Part shown: piece after piece, positions 43,234 to 52,511 of the stretch
Layout of the letters: each line of letters opens with the position of its first letter
How positions within the stretch are numbered: the stretch's first letter is position 1
From: Clostridium sp. DL-VIII
GTDB lineage: Bacteria; Bacillota; Clostridia; Clostridiales; Clostridiaceae
Assembly: GCF_000230835.1 (NCBI RefSeq)
Contig: NZ_CM001240.1
Location: 3,417,279-3,481,278 of the forward strand
Length of the DNA: 64,000 bases
Direction: 5' to 3'
Translations under genes and position numbers: made by a program
Notes under the pieces: model-generated
What the model was told of the DNA's origin: nothing
The model's input: only the letters and a program-made list of their open reading frames with translations
Databases searched by the model: none

Positions 43234-43830
43234 ATGAGTAAAGTATTGTATATAAAGGTTAATAATAAACCAGAAGGGCAGTCACGAACTTTTAAAATTT
43301 CAGATAAATTTATAGAAGAGTATAGGAAAAATAATCCAAATGATGAGATTGTGACTTTAGACTTATATAAAGAAAAGATAGATTTTTTAAAGGGGGAAGA
43401 TTTAGGTACAATATTTGGACCTAAGAATGAGCAGAGCCGCAATCATCCAGTTTTAAAATACACATATGAATTTGCTGAAGCTGATAAATATGTAATAGCA
43501 TCTCCAATGTGGAACTTAAATATCCCATCTATTTTAAAAGCGTATATAGATTATGTTAGCGTAGTAGGAATAACTTTTAAATATACAGAACAAGGTCCTA
43601 TAGGACTTTTAGAAAATAAAAAGGCTTTGCATATAGCATCAAGAGGTGGTGCGTATTCAGGAACTCCATATGAAATGGATGGAATATATTTGAGAAATAT
43701 TCTAAGTTTCTTTGGTATTAATGATGTAAAAACCATTGCAGCAGAAAAGTTAGATGTTGCAGGTGAAGATATAGACAAAATTTTGCAGGATGCAATAAAC
43801 GAAGCATGTGAAATTGCCAAAGATTTTTAA
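43234..43830 (+). CDS. azoR: FMN-dependent NADH-azoreductase
   Basis: 198 residues of the AcpD/AzoR flavodoxin-like family, which reduce quinones and azo compounds with NADH and FMN and help against thiol-reactive quinones. Flavin-site motif PMWNLNIPSILKAYIDYV and ASRGGAYSG are characteristic. LYIKVNNKPEGQSRTFKISD at the N-terminus binds the FMN phosphate. Stand-alone gene with a perfect inverted repeat in its leader, which may bind a quinone- or redox-sensing regulator (inference). GAAAGGAAGATAAAA precedes the ATG. Confidence 0.92.
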   Translation: MSKVLYIKVNNKPEGQSRTFKISDKFIEEYRKNNPNDEIVTLDLYKEKIDFLKGEDLGTIFGPKNEQSRNHPVLKYTYEFAEADKYVIASPMWNLNIPSILKAYIDYVSVVGITFKYTEQGPIGLLENKKALHIASRGGAYSGTPYEMDGIYLRNILSFFGINDVKTIAAEKLDVAGEDIDKILQDAINEACEIAKDF

Positions 43831-43935
43831 AGAAAATAAATTACTTTTTATAGTAGTATATATGGAATAGAAACCATAAGTTTTGAATAATTACTTATGC
43901 GTTATTTTAATAAATTTATGATATTTTTGCTTTGT

Positions 43936-43995
43936 AAAACATAATTTATACTTTATGTAATATTGACGTATAAGTTATGTTTTATTTTGTTTATA
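43936..43995 (+). terminator. Terminator of azoR
   Basis: AAAACATAATTTATAC and GTATAAGTTATGTTTT arms (15 of 16), then TATTTTG. Confidence 0.8.
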
Positions 43996-44059
43996 TATAT
44001 AATGTATTAGAGATGATGAAGTGATTTGTTAAAAAATCACACTATATATAGGAGGAAAT

Positions 44060-44215
44060 ATGAATAATAAAAGTATAGAAATGATGAAAAAACTAATAGA
44101 AGAAAAGAAACAAAAGGGAAATAGCATTAAAAACAGTAAGAAGGCTTCAAAAGTAATTGGGAAAGCATCAAAGGGTGTTAAAGTAGGTAATGGTGGCGGA
44201 CTGTTTGATAAATAG
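44060..44215 (+). CDS. 51-residue basic protein ending in GGGLFDK
   Basis: Small, lysine-rich: MNNKSIEMMKKLIEEKKQKG, then SKKASKVIGKASKGVKVGNG and GGLFDK. Strong ribosome binding site AGGAGGAAAT directly ahead. I do not recognise a named family; the Gly-rich LFDK tail and basic body look like a conserved small protein of clostridia, perhaps binding nucleic acid. A hairpin (GTGATTT with AAATCAC) sits just upstream at 44021-44037. It lies between azoR and rnz. Confidence 0.7.
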   Translation: MNNKSIEMMKKLIEEKKQKGNSIKNSKKASKVIGKASKGVKVGNGGGLFDK

Positions 44216-44321
44216 TAATTAATATGAACATAATATTATAAATAAAGGATAGAAAAACTATATTCTATTTTACCTGAGAAAAAATCACATAGAATTGTAT
44301 TAAGAAAGGGGATTTAGGCAG

Positions 44322-45245
44322 ATGGTTGATTTGCTTTTATTAGGTTGTGGTGGTGGAATGCCTATGCCTAATAGGTTTTTATCATCTACATTATTAAGTT
44401 ATAAGGGAAGAAAGATTCTTATTGATTGTGGAGAAGGAACGCAGGTATCTATGAGGATATCTAATACAGGATTTAAAACTATTGATATTATATGTATAAC
44501 TCACATTCATGGGGATCATATTGTAGGTCTGCCAGGCCTCCTTGGAACTATCGGCAACAGCGGAAGGACAGAGCCAGTGATAATAATAGGACCAGAAGGA
44601 ATATGTGATACAGTAAATAAATTAAGAGTTATAGCTAATTGGCTTCCATATGAAATTAATATAATAGAAAATCCAAAAGAGCGCCTTGAAATGAATAAAT
44701 ACTCAAATTTAGATGTTCAGATCTCAACTATTGAATTAGAACATTCATCACCTTGTATAGGCTATTGTTTTAACTTTAAAAGACAGCGCAAATTTTGTGT
44801 AGAGAAAGCTGAAAAAAATAATGTTCCTAAGATTTTATGGGGGAGACTACAAAAAGGAGAGGAAAAGATTAGCCTAGATGGGATGGAATATATTAAGGAA
44901 ATGGTACTTGGAAATGAAAGAAAAGGAATAAAAATCAGCATTATAACAGATACAAGACCAATTGGAAAAATACATAAATTCATCGAAGATAGTGATTATT
45001 TTATTTGTGAAGGTACTTATGGAAATGATGAAGATTTGCCTAAGGCAATTAAAAATAAGCATATGACTTTTAGGGAAGCGGCAAATTTAGCCAAAAGAGG
45101 AAAAGTTAAAAAGCTATTACTCACTCATTTTGGCACTGCCATGAATATGCCAGAAGAGTATTTAAGTAATGCAAAAGAGATTTTTAATAATACTATAATA
45201 GGTTTTGATAGATATAACATAAACTTAAATTTTGAAGAAGATTAA
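44322..45245 (+). CDS. rnz: Ribonuclease Z (metallo-beta-lactamase fold)
   Basis: 307 residues, the short-form length. The zinc-binding motif [12 protein letters not shown] (His61, His63, Asp65, His66) and later THFG fit RNase Z, which trims the 3' end of tRNA precursors. [12 protein letters not shown] near the N-terminus and [11 protein letters not shown] match the tRNase Z group. Exosite helix region is shorter and divergent, so a related MBL hydrolase is possible. AAGGGGATTTAGGC precedes the ATG. Confidence 0.82.
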   Translation: MVDLLLLGCGGGMPMPNRFLSSTLLSYKGRKILIDCGEGTQVSMRISNTGFKTIDIICITHIHGDHIVGLPGLLGTIGNSGRTEPVIIIGPEGICDTVNKLRVIANWLPYEINIIENPKERLEMNKYSNLDVQISTIELEHSSPCIGYCFNFKRQRKFCVEKAEKNNVPKILWGRLQKGEEKISLDGMEYIKEMVLGNERKGIKISIITDTRPIGKIHKFIEDSDYFICEGTYGNDEDLPKAIKNKHMTFREAANLAKRGKVKKLLLTHFGTAMNMPEEYLSNAKEIFNNTIIGFDRYNINLNFEED

Positions 45246-45303
45246 TGAATAAGTAATTTAAATTTCTAGGAATGGAAGTCAGTAAATATAATATTTTATA
45301 AGC

Positions 45304-45342
45304 AAAAGACCTACGCTAAGATAAGATGTGAGGTCTTTTTTA
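45304..45342 (+). terminator. Terminator of rnz
   Basis: AAAAGACCT and AGGTCTTTTT arms, then T-rich. Confidence 0.85.
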
Positions 45343-45417
45343 TATGTTGCAGTTAAAATCAAAACTAAAAGTAAAGAAGTTTGAAATAATATTTGCAGTA
45401 ACTTTAAAATAAATATG

Positions 45418-45470
45418 TTTACTTGCTAAAAAATATAGTGTTAGCAAATAAGTAAAAAAAAGAGTATAAT
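45418..45470 (+). promoter_or_regulatory. Promoter and inverted repeat ahead of plsC
   Basis: TTTACTTGCTAA (45418-45429) and TTAGCAAATAAGTAAA (45441-45456) form a bulged inverted repeat. TATAAT follows at 45465-45470, with TTAGCA as a possible -35, so the repeat overlaps the promoter. It could be an operator. Confidence 0.45.
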
Positions 45471-45588
45471 ATTTTAGGAATTTACACAGATGGGCAAAAA
45501 ACAGTAATTATGTATGTTATTATAAAGATAAATTAAACTATGAAATTATATTAGTAAAGACGAAAGAAAAAAGGAGAATTATGGAAAT

Positions 45589-46290
45589 ATGTTATTAAAA
45601 AAATTACATTATGGCTTTTATATGATATGGCTGAGGCTTAAAGGCTTTAAATTTGAATTTATTAAGAAAACAAAAGGTGAAAAGTCAGCACTTATTTATT
45701 TGCAAAAGGTTGCATATAATTGGAGCAAGTTTACAATTGATATAATAGGAATAGATTTAGATATACAAGGTTTAGAGAATATTCCTAAGGAAACTTGTGT
45801 GTTTATTGGGAATCATTCAAGTATATTAGATATTCCAATATTACTTTATACTACAAATAGAAATTTGGCCTTCATATCTAAAAAAGAAATTCTTAAAGCT
45901 CCAATAGTAGGATATTGGCTTAGAAGAAATAAATCTGTAACTTTAGATAGGGAAAATCCAAGAACAGCTATTGATACGATTAATAAGGCTGTCAAAAATA
46001 TAGAAGAAGGAACTACCATGGTTATATTTCCTGAGGGAACTCGAAATAAGGAAGGAAAAGTTGGAGCGTTTAAAAAAGGTAGTCTAAAACTAGCTACAAA
46101 GTCTAAGGTTCCAATAGTACCGGTAAGTATAGATAGGGCATCAAGAGCATTTGAGGACACAAGAGAGTTTAGATCTACAAAAATAAAAGTTGTCTTTGGA
46201 AAACCTATAGATACTAAGAAGATATCAAAGGATGACGAAAAAGATTTGGTCGAAAATATAAGAAATATAATTATATCAAATTTGAAATAA
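45589..46290 (+). CDS. plsC: 1-acyl-sn-glycerol-3-phosphate acyltransferase
   Basis: 233 residues. Motif I NHSSILDIP (His and Asp of H-x4-D), motif II around KSVTLDRENPR, motif III VIFPEGTRNKEG and motif IV VPIVPVSI are all present. Makes phosphatidic acid from lysophosphatidic acid at the membrane. AAGGAG is closer to an upstream ATG (45581) that opens a five-codon mini-ORF ending inside plsC, so translation may be coupled to that short ORF. The next gene starts 16 bases downstream. Confidence 0.92.
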   Translation: MLLKKLHYGFYMIWLRLKGFKFEFIKKTKGEKSALIYLQKVAYNWSKFTIDIIGIDLDIQGLENIPKETCVFIGNHSSILDIPILLYTTNRNLAFISKKEILKAPIVGYWLRRNKSVTLDRENPRTAIDTINKAVKNIEEGTTMVIFPEGTRNKEGKVGAFKKGSLKLATKSKVPIVPVSIDRASRAFEDTREFRSTKIKVVFGKPIDTKKISKDDEKDLVENIRNIIISNLK

Positions 46291-46306
46291 AAATAAGGAT
46301 GATTTT

Positions 46307-48313
46307 ATGAAAAAGACAATAGGAATATTAGCACATGTTGATGCTGGAAAAACTACTTTTTCTGAACAGATACTTTATCATACTAATAGCATAAGAAATA
46401 GAGGAAGAGTAGATCATAAGGATTCGTTTTTAGATAGCCATAGCATTGAAAGAGAACGTGGAATAACTGTATTTTCAGATCAAGGAATATTTGAATTTAA
46501 TAACTCTAAATATTATCTAGTTGATACTCCTGGACACATTGATTTCAGTACAGAGATGGAAAGAGCAATTGAAATTATGGATTATGCTATAATTGTTATA
46601 AGTGCGGTTGAAGGTGTTCAGGGACACACTCAAACAGTATGGAATTTACTTAGAAAATATAATGTTTCAACTATATTTTTTATTAATAAGTTGGATAGAG
46701 TTGGAGCTGATAAAGATAGAGTTATTAAAGAAATAAAAAAAGATTTAACAAAAGATATATGCTATTTAGAGAATGATTCTTTAGGGATTAATAATAATTT
46801 CAGTGAAGAATTAATTGAATTCATAAGTGAGTATGATGATGAGCTTTTGGAAAGATATTTAGAAGGAAACTATGATTTTGGTATCTGGTTAAACACATTT
46901 AAAATTCTTATAAAAGAAGGTAAAGTATTTCCTTGTTTTGGAGGTTCAGCCCTTCAGGATGAAGGAATTGTGGGATTTTTAAATGTTTTTGATAAGCTAA
47001 GTTTTACTAAATATGATGAAGGCAAAGAATTTTCAGGGCGTGTATATAAAATACGCCATGACGAAAACGGTAATAGAATAACGTTTATAAAAGCTCTATC
47101 AGGAACTTTAAAAATTAGGGATGAAGTTAAATATGGAGGCGAACTTAAAGAAGAATCAAATTTAGAATCGACTTCTAAGTATATTAATGAAACTTGTGAA
47201 AAGATAAGCAGCATTAGAATATATAATGGAAGTAAGTTTAAACCTGTAGATGTTGTTAAAGCAGGGGATTTATTTGCTGTTTCAGGTCTTTCAAAAGCAG
47301 TGGCTGGAGATGGAGTTGGAACACTTAAAGAAAAGACGCACTATGAAATGATTCCAACTTTAATGTCTAAAGTTATATTTGATAATACTTGTAATGTACG
47401 TGAGGTTTTAGGTTATTTTAAAATATTAGAAGCTGAAGATAACGCCTTAAATATAATATGGAATGAAGCACTCCAGGAAATTCATGTCCATATAATGGGT
47501 AAAATTCAATTAGAGGTTTTAAAAGAAATAGTACAGGAGCGATTTAATTTAAGTGTTGAATTTGGTCCATGTCAAATTCTTTATAAAGAGACAATAGAGG
47601 ATGAAACTATAGGATGTGGTCATTTTGAACCTTTAAGACATTACGCTGAAGTTCATTTAAGAATTGAGCCACTGCCAAGAAACAGCGGAATTGTTTTTGA
47701 AAACAAATGCCATAGTGATGACTTGACTTTTGGAAATCAAAATTTAGTTAAAACTCATATTTTTGAAAGAGAACATCATGGCCTTTTAACTGGAGCATCA
47801 ATAACAGATATAAAAATCACTCTTTTAACGGGGAGAGCTCATAATAAGCATACATGTGGCGGAGATTTTAGGGAGGCAACTTTTAGAGCATTAAGACAAG
47901 GATTTGAAAAGGTAAAAAATATATTATTAGAACCATATTATAAATTTGTGATTGAGATTTCCAGTGAGCATATAGGGAGAGTTCTATCGGATATACAAAG
48001 ATTAAATGGAATCTTTGAACCAGCGGAAATAGAAGGGGATAGAGCGAGAATAAGTGGAAGAGGACCAGTTGCAACATTTATGGACTATAGTATGGAAGTT
48101 ATAGCCTTTACTAAAGGAAAAGGAAGTATAAATTTGATGTATGATGGATATGATGTTTGTCACAATAGCGAAGAAGTAATACAAAACAAAGGATATAAGA
48201 AAAATGCAGATATAGAGTATACGTCGACATCTGTGTTCTGCTCACATGGCCAGGCATATCTAGTGCCTTGGGATGAGGCAGATGAAGCAATGCACTGTGA
48301 AGTGAATATATAA
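46307..48313 (+). CDS. EF-G-like GTPase, TetM/TetO-type ribosomal protection family
   Basis: 668 residues. GTPase motifs: G1 AHVDAGKTT (9-17), G2 in ERGITVFSD, G3 DTPGHIDF and G4 NKLD. The whole elongation factor-like layout follows, with domain IV ending in FREATFRALRQGFEKVKNIL and the C-terminal fold. It matches the tetracycline ribosomal-protection proteins (Tet(M)/Tet(O)) more than EF-G, but several clostridia carry chromosomal members that are not proven to give resistance. It is 16 bases after plsC, in a non-mobile setting with local base composition, so it is more likely a native gene than an acquired one. Confidence 0.82.
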   Translation: MKKTIGILAHVDAGKTTFSEQILYHTNSIRNRGRVDHKDSFLDSHSIERERGITVFSDQGIFEFNNSKYYLVDTPGHIDFSTEMERAIEIMDYAIIVISAVEGVQGHTQTVWNLLRKYNVSTIFFINKLDRVGADKDRVIKEIKKDLTKDICYLENDSLGINNNFSEELIEFISEYDDELLERYLEGNYDFGIWLNTFKILIKEGKVFPCFGGSALQDEGIVGFLNVFDKLSFTKYDEGKEFSGRVYKIRHDENGNRITFIKALSGTLKIRDEVKYGGELKEESNLESTSKYINETCEKISSIRIYNGSKFKPVDVVKAGDLFAVSGLSKAVAGDGVGTLKEKTHYEMIPTLMSKVIFDNTCNVREVLGYFKILEAEDNALNIIWNEALQEIHVHIMGKIQLEVLKEIVQERFNLSVEFGPCQILYKETIEDETIGCGHFEPLRHYAEVHLRIEPLPRNSGIVFENKCHSDDLTFGNQNLVKTHIFEREHHGLLTGASITDIKITLLTGRAHNKHTCGGDFREATFRALRQGFEKVKNILLEPYYKFVIEISSEHIGRVLSDIQRLNGIFEPAEIEGDRARISGRGPVATFMDYSMEVIAFTKGKGSINLMYDGYDVCHNSEEVIQNKGYKKNADIEYTSTSVFCSHGQAYLVPWDEADEAMHCEVNI

Positions 48314-48385
48314 ATAAATTTTATAGATTATAAATCCCAATTAAGTTTGGGGGTAGAAATTAAATTTGAAACTTTAGGAGAAAGT

Positions 48386-49096
48386 ATGAAGCTGAAATTT
48401 AATTATAAAGGAAATGAAATAGAATTTAGTATAATTCGAAAAAAGAGAAAAACTATTTCTATCAAAATTGAAGAAGATGGAGATATTGTTGTTGGAGCCC
48501 CTTTAAAAATAAGCAGTGAGTATATTTTACTTGTTGTAAAGAATAAAGCTGCTTGGATTATAGATAAGCAGAAAGAATTAAAGCTAAGGGGGACTAAAAG
48601 AGCTAAAAGAGATTTTTCAAAAGATAGCACTTTTATGTATTTAGGAAAAGAATATCCGTTTAATTTGATTTTTGAAGAAAAAAGGAAAGATATATCAATT
48701 GAATTATGTGATGAATTTAAAATATATACAAATACATTTGATGTAGAAAAATTGAAATTAGAATTAGAGAAATGGTATAGAGAAGAAACTTTTAAAATTG
48801 TAACGAGAAGAATAGAATGTTATTCAAATAATTTTAAGGATAAGGTGACAGCTATAAAAGTAAAAGAACAAAAGAGAAGATGGGCGAGCTGTACTGGGAA
48901 AAACGCTATTTTATTTAATTGGAGAATCAGTATGGCTAGAGCCGATGTCATAGATTACATTGTAGTACATGAGATGTGTCATATGGATCATAGGAATCAT
49001 TCAAAGTATTTTTGGAATAGAGTTGCGGAGATAATGCCAGATTATAAAGAAAAGCATGAATGGCTTAAATCAAATGGAATGAATCTATTTATATAA
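48386..49096 (+). CDS. YgjP-like (DUF45) metallopeptidase
   Basis: 236 residues. The zinc motif HEMCHMDHRNHSKYFW (HExxH plus a downstream His) and RWASCTGKNAILFNWR are marks of the DUF45/YgjP (WLM-like) family. Family members are thought to be zinc proteases linked to type I restriction or SUMO-like systems; none is proven here. ATG at 48386 is chosen because AGGAG is five bases ahead; the longer frame starting at 48347 has no box. Downstream of the GTPase gene on the same strand. Confidence 0.88.
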   Translation: MKLKFNYKGNEIEFSIIRKKRKTISIKIEEDGDIVVGAPLKISSEYILLVVKNKAAWIIDKQKELKLRGTKRAKRDFSKDSTFMYLGKEYPFNLIFEEKRKDISIELCDEFKIYTNTFDVEKLKLELEKWYREETFKIVTRRIECYSNNFKDKVTAIKVKEQKRRWASCTGKNAILFNWRISMARADVIDYIVVHEMCHMDHRNHSKYFWNRVAEIMPDYKEKHEWLKSNGMNLFI

Positions 49097-49144
49097 ACCT
49101 ATTTTGTGTCAGATTAAATTAAATGCAGAAGTTTTTTTCTGCAT

Positions 49145-49594
49145 TTAATTTGGTTCGGCTGATTTTTCAGCTTCTGAATCAACGTGAAGGTTATACGCTA
49201 GCCCTGCAACTACAAGGAATCCACCAACAATCTTAGCAAAAGGAAGTGTTTTAAAGGTTATCCAATCTATAATTATTCCTGTAAAAAGCTGTCCTATAAA
49301 TATTATTAAAGTTGCATAAAAAGACGACATTTTCGGAGTTATAACACTATTTAATATTACGATAACCACACCTAATATACCACCTAAATAAGCATAAGCT
49401 GGAATATTATAAAGCTGACTGAGTGTAATCGTATCTCTAAAAATTAAAAACAATATTAAAGCAGCAAATATGCCAGTTAAATAATTGAAAAAACTTGATT
49501 CTATTAAACCAACAGTCTCCGAAAGCTTGGTGTTAAGAATCCTGGAAATCACAACAATAGCACCAGCAGCAATTGAAATTAGTACATAAAACAT
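49145..49594 (-). CDS. DMT superfamily transporter subunit, YdcZ/DUF606 type
   Basis: 149 residues with five membrane helices, half the size of a normal drug/metabolite transporter. Pairs with the gene upstream on the minus strand to form a heterodimer. Start at 49594 is chosen because GGAGGA lies just upstream on the minus strand; a longer frame (to 49627) starts inside the neighbouring gene. Substrate unknown. Product begins MFYVLISIAAGAIVV. Confidence 0.82.
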   Translation of the reverse strand: MFYVLISIAAGAIVVISRILNTKLSETVGLIESSFFNYLTGIFAALILFLIFRDTITLSQLYNIPAYAYLGGILGVVIVILNSVITPKMSSFYATLIIFIGQLFTGIIIDWITFKTLPFAKIVGGFLVVAGLAYNLHVDSEAEKSAEPN

Positions 49595-49607
49595 AAAATC
49601 CTCCTTT

Positions 49608-50030
49608 TTAGGCAAAAGCCATAACAAAAATTCCTAAAGTAATTATTAGTAATCCAATAAATTTTTTCTTATTAAAAGATATTTTCGGCATTCCTAAGAA
49701 ACCATAATGATCAAAGGCCAATGAAGTTAAGAGCTGCCCCAAAAGCCCTAATGCGACAGGGAGAGAAACGCCAAGAACTGTGTAGCTTAAATTGTTAAAC
49801 ATAACTGTAAATACACTAATGGCACCGGCAATATAAAGATATAAAGGTAAGTTGTTTCTAAAAGAAATTCTTATTCTTTTATAGAGCATTATTACTATTA
49901 CACCTGCAAATCCAATAAGGTGAATTATAACTAAAGAAGAGTAAGTGTCTAGTCCATTTGAGAGATTTCCATTAAAAACTATCATAATTGCAATAAGTAT
50001 TCCGATTAATAATGATAAAAAATTGTACAT
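49608..50030 (-). CDS. DMT superfamily transporter subunit, YdcZ/DUF606 type
   Basis: 140 residues, five membrane helices, same family as the next gene 13 bases downstream. The two probably form one transporter of ten helices. AGGAGAAACGT lies ahead of the start. Divergently transcribed from the Crp/Fnr-family regulator at 50202, which is the usual position for a local regulator of an exporter. Confidence 0.82.
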   Translation of the reverse strand: MYNFLSLLIGILIAIMIVFNGNLSNGLDTYSSLVIIHLIGFAGVIVIMLYKRIRISFRNNLPLYLYIAGAISVFTVMFNNLSYTVLGVSLPVALGLLGQLLTSLAFDHYGFLGMPKISFNKKKFIGLLIITLGIFVMAFA

Positions 50031-50201
50031 ACGTTTCTCCTAAAAAATAAATTAATATTTATTAGCTAACCTCAACATATTAGTTAAATATAAATTAAAC
50101 ATGAAGAGTTGCTGTTTATATTTTAAGCGATTATAATAAAATATAAATAGGACATAGGTCATGTTTTGAAATTATACTTGGAATTTTTTAAGGAGAATAT
50201 G

Positions 50202-50894
50202 ATGATAAAAATAGATGATAATAAAAAAATAGAAAGATACGTCGAGAAATATAAACTCAATAATATATTCTCTAATGATATGGGAGAACATATGATGTTA
50301 TATATGTTTAATAAGGGCGATTATATATGCAAGGAAGAAGAATATTTAGATAAGATGTTTTTCCTAGTTGATGGAAAGGCAAAGGTATCCAAACATCTAG
50401 AAAATGGCAAATCATTGCTGATATCATTTTATATACCATTTACAATAATAGGCGATGTTGAATTTATAAAAAATAATACAACAGATTGCAGCGTACAAGC
50501 AATAGAAGATACTTATTGTATAGGTATAAGCTTTGATATTGTAAGAAGCGAATTAATAAAAGATTGCAAATTTTTAATTAAAATATGTGATTATTTAGGC
50601 GAAAAGTTAACAAGTAGCAGTAATAATAGTTCCATAAATTTGTTATATCCATTTGAAAATAGGCTTGCAAGTTATATAGTCGCATTTGCAAATATAAAAG
50701 ATGATGAAAATAAAAAATTTATGTTTAAAGAGAATTATAACGAAATAGCTGAACTTCTCGGAACGACGTATAGGCATTTAAACAGGACTTTAAATAAGTT
50801 TTGCCAAGATGGTATTTTGGAGAAGAACAATAAAGAATACATAATACAAGATTATGATAAATTGCTGTATTTAGCAGGAGATTTGTATAAGTAA
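50202..50894 (+). CDS. Crp/Fnr-family transcriptional regulator (YeiL-like)
   Basis: 230 residues. A cyclic-nucleotide-binding-like sensor domain (about 25-145; MFFLVDGKAKVSKHL, IIGDVEFI) is followed by a winged helix (NEIAELLGTTYRHLNRTLNK). No Cys cluster at the N-terminus, so not an oxygen-sensing FNR. The YeiL type has an unknown effector. ATG at 50202 or 50199 fits AAGGAGA; the TTG at 50166 does not. It probably controls the divergent DMT pair. Confidence 0.85.
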   Translation: MIKIDDNKKIERYVEKYKLNNIFSNDMGEHMMLYMFNKGDYICKEEEYLDKMFFLVDGKAKVSKHLENGKSLLISFYIPFTIIGDVEFIKNNTTDCSVQAIEDTYCIGISFDIVRSELIKDCKFLIKICDYLGEKLTSSSNNSSINLLYPFENRLASYIVAFANIKDDENKKFMFKENYNEIAELLGTTYRHLNRTLNKFCQDGILEKNNKEYIIQDYDKLLYLAGDLYK

Positions 50895-50938
50895 ATTTTG
50901 GGTATAAGTTTTTCAATATATATGTTGAAATTAGTTCT

Positions 50939-50993
50939 TTGCATTTTACATTTGGATATGTACTTAATATACAGATGTAAAATGCAATTTTAT
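50939..50993 (+). terminator. Terminator of the Crp/Fnr regulator gene
   Basis: A 13-bp perfect stem TTGCATTTTACAT (50939-50951) and ATGTAAAATGCAA (50975-50987), then TTTTATT. Confidence 0.88.
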
Positions 50994-51017
50994 TATTGCA
51001 AAATATATATTTAATAT

Positions 51018-51060
51018 AAAATTAAAAATGGACACTGGATTTCATTAAAATATCCAGTGC
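51018..51060 (-). terminator. Terminator of the DEAD-box helicase gene
   Basis: CACTGGAT (51033-51040) and ATCCAGTG (51052-51059); on the minus strand CCATTTTTAATTTTA follows. Confidence 0.65.
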
Positions 51061-51087
51061 CTCTAGTGCGTATTTGCAACTTTTTAT

Positions 51088-52197
51088 TTATACTTCTATA
51101 ATTCGTCTGCTTATCTTAAATCCAATTGTATCTTCAATTTCTCTCAAAGATGTCATATTCTTTGGATCAATAAACATACAGGTATATCCGCTTTCACCAG
51201 CTCTTCCTGTTCGGCCTATACGATGAATGTAACTTTCCACATTTTCAGGAATATCATAGTTATAAATATGAGTAATACCGCTTATGTCTATACCTCTAGC
51301 TGCTACATCTGTAGCAATTAGATACTGAATATCTGCATTTCTAAAAGATTTCATTATTCGTTCTCTTTTATTTTGAGGAATGTCACTATGCAATTTTACA
51401 CAATTATATTTACGTGTATGTAAGACAGCTTCAAGTTCATCAACTCTTCTTTTGGTTCTACAAAAGATGATAGCCATAAATGGGTTATCTTCATCCAATA
51501 CTTTGCATAAGGCTTCTCTTTTATTTCTATCAGTGGTTTCGACTACATCCTGTTTAATTGAACTTAGAGTTACTTCTTCCTTTTGAACTGATATTTCAAT
51601 AGGATTTGTCATAAATTTATAAGCTAATTTTTTTACTACCGAATCCATAGTCGCAGAAAAACATAGCATTTGCTTTTTCTTAGGCATTTCTTTTATTATT
51701 TCTTCTACTTCATTTTTAAATCCCATAAATAACATTTGATCAGCTTCATCTAAAATAAATGTATTAAGATTACTTAAAACAATGGACTTTCTTCTTAAAT
51801 GATCCAAGAGTCTTCCAGGAGTAGCAATAATTAGCTGGACATTGTTATTTAATTTTTTTAATTGGCCGGCAATGTCTTTTCCGCCGTAGGTAGCTAAAAT
51901 ATTGATTCCACTGGCTTCGTTGAGCTTGTTAGCTTCATTAGTGATTTGAATAGCTAATTCCCTTGTTGGAGACAATATAAGAGCTTGGATGGTGTTGGAT
52001 TTGGGATCGATTTTTTCAAAAAGCGGAAGTAAAAAAGCAAGAGTCTTTCCAGTACCAGTTGCTGCTTCAGCTATTATATCTTTTCCTTGTTTTATAATTG
52101 AGATACTTTGTTCTTGTATTGGTGTAGGGGAAGTGATTCCGGATTTTTCCAATATATTTAATAAATCTTCTTTTAAATCTAATTGTTTAAAATTCAT
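51088..52197 (-). CDS. DEAD-box ATP-dependent RNA helicase
   Basis: 369 residues with the full core: Q motif PTPIQEQS, Walker A ATGTGKT, ATPGRLLDH, DEAD in LDEADQML, SAT, RGIDI and HRIGRTGRAG. There is almost no C-terminal extension, so it lacks an RNA-binding tail like those of CshA or DbpA. Probable role in RNA unwinding during ribosome assembly or cold growth. Divergent from the Rrf2 regulator gene at 52512. Confidence 0.95.
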   Translation of the reverse strand: MNFKQLDLKEDLLNILEKSGITSPTPIQEQSISIIKQGKDIIAEAATGTGKTLAFLLPLFEKIDPKSNTIQALILSPTRELAIQITNEANKLNEASGINILATYGGKDIAGQLKKLNNNVQLIIATPGRLLDHLRRKSIVLSNLNTFILDEADQMLFMGFKNEVEEIIKEMPKKKQMLCFSATMDSVVKKLAYKFMTNPIEISVQKEEVTLSSIKQDVVETTDRNKREALCKVLDEDNPFMAIIFCRTKRRVDELEAVLHTRKYNCVKLHSDIPQNKRERIMKSFRNADIQYLIATDVAARGIDISGITHIYNYDIPENVESYIHRIGRTGRAGESGYTCMFIDPKNMTSLREIEDTIGFKISRRIIEV

Positions 52198-52410
52198 TTT
52201 TTCATACCTTTCATAACTGACAATAAAATTGATTCGTATATATTTTGTTAAATACTATTCTTTATAATATAATTATTAGTTATTAAAAGTCAACTAATAT
52301 GAAAAAATATGTTTACAAACAAAGTGTGTTAAATTAGAATAATAGGATATAATGTACTAATAATATAGGTATACTATAATCTGGAATAATTATGTCAGAA
52401 AAAAGAAAAG

Positions 52411-52461
52411 TTATAGAAAATTAAGTATTACTGCTAAATATATATAGTTGATTTTCTATAA
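52411..52461. other. 11-bp inverted repeat in the leader of the Rrf2 gene
   Basis: TTATAGAAAAT (52411-52421) and ATTTTCTATAA (52451-52461) are perfect complements. It lies 51 bases ahead of the start codon, and TATAAT occurs upstream at 52349. The rest of this 314-base divergent region holds nothing else I can support. Confidence 0.45.
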
Positions 52462-52511
52462 ATGTCTTAATATAATTAAATATAGAAAGAAAGGTAGGAT
52501 ATGGTGATTTT

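Noticed and set aside
46307..48313. Acquired tetracycline-resistance gene on a mobile element
   Set aside because: No transposase, integrase, relaxase or composition change around it; a native chromosomal gene is more likely.
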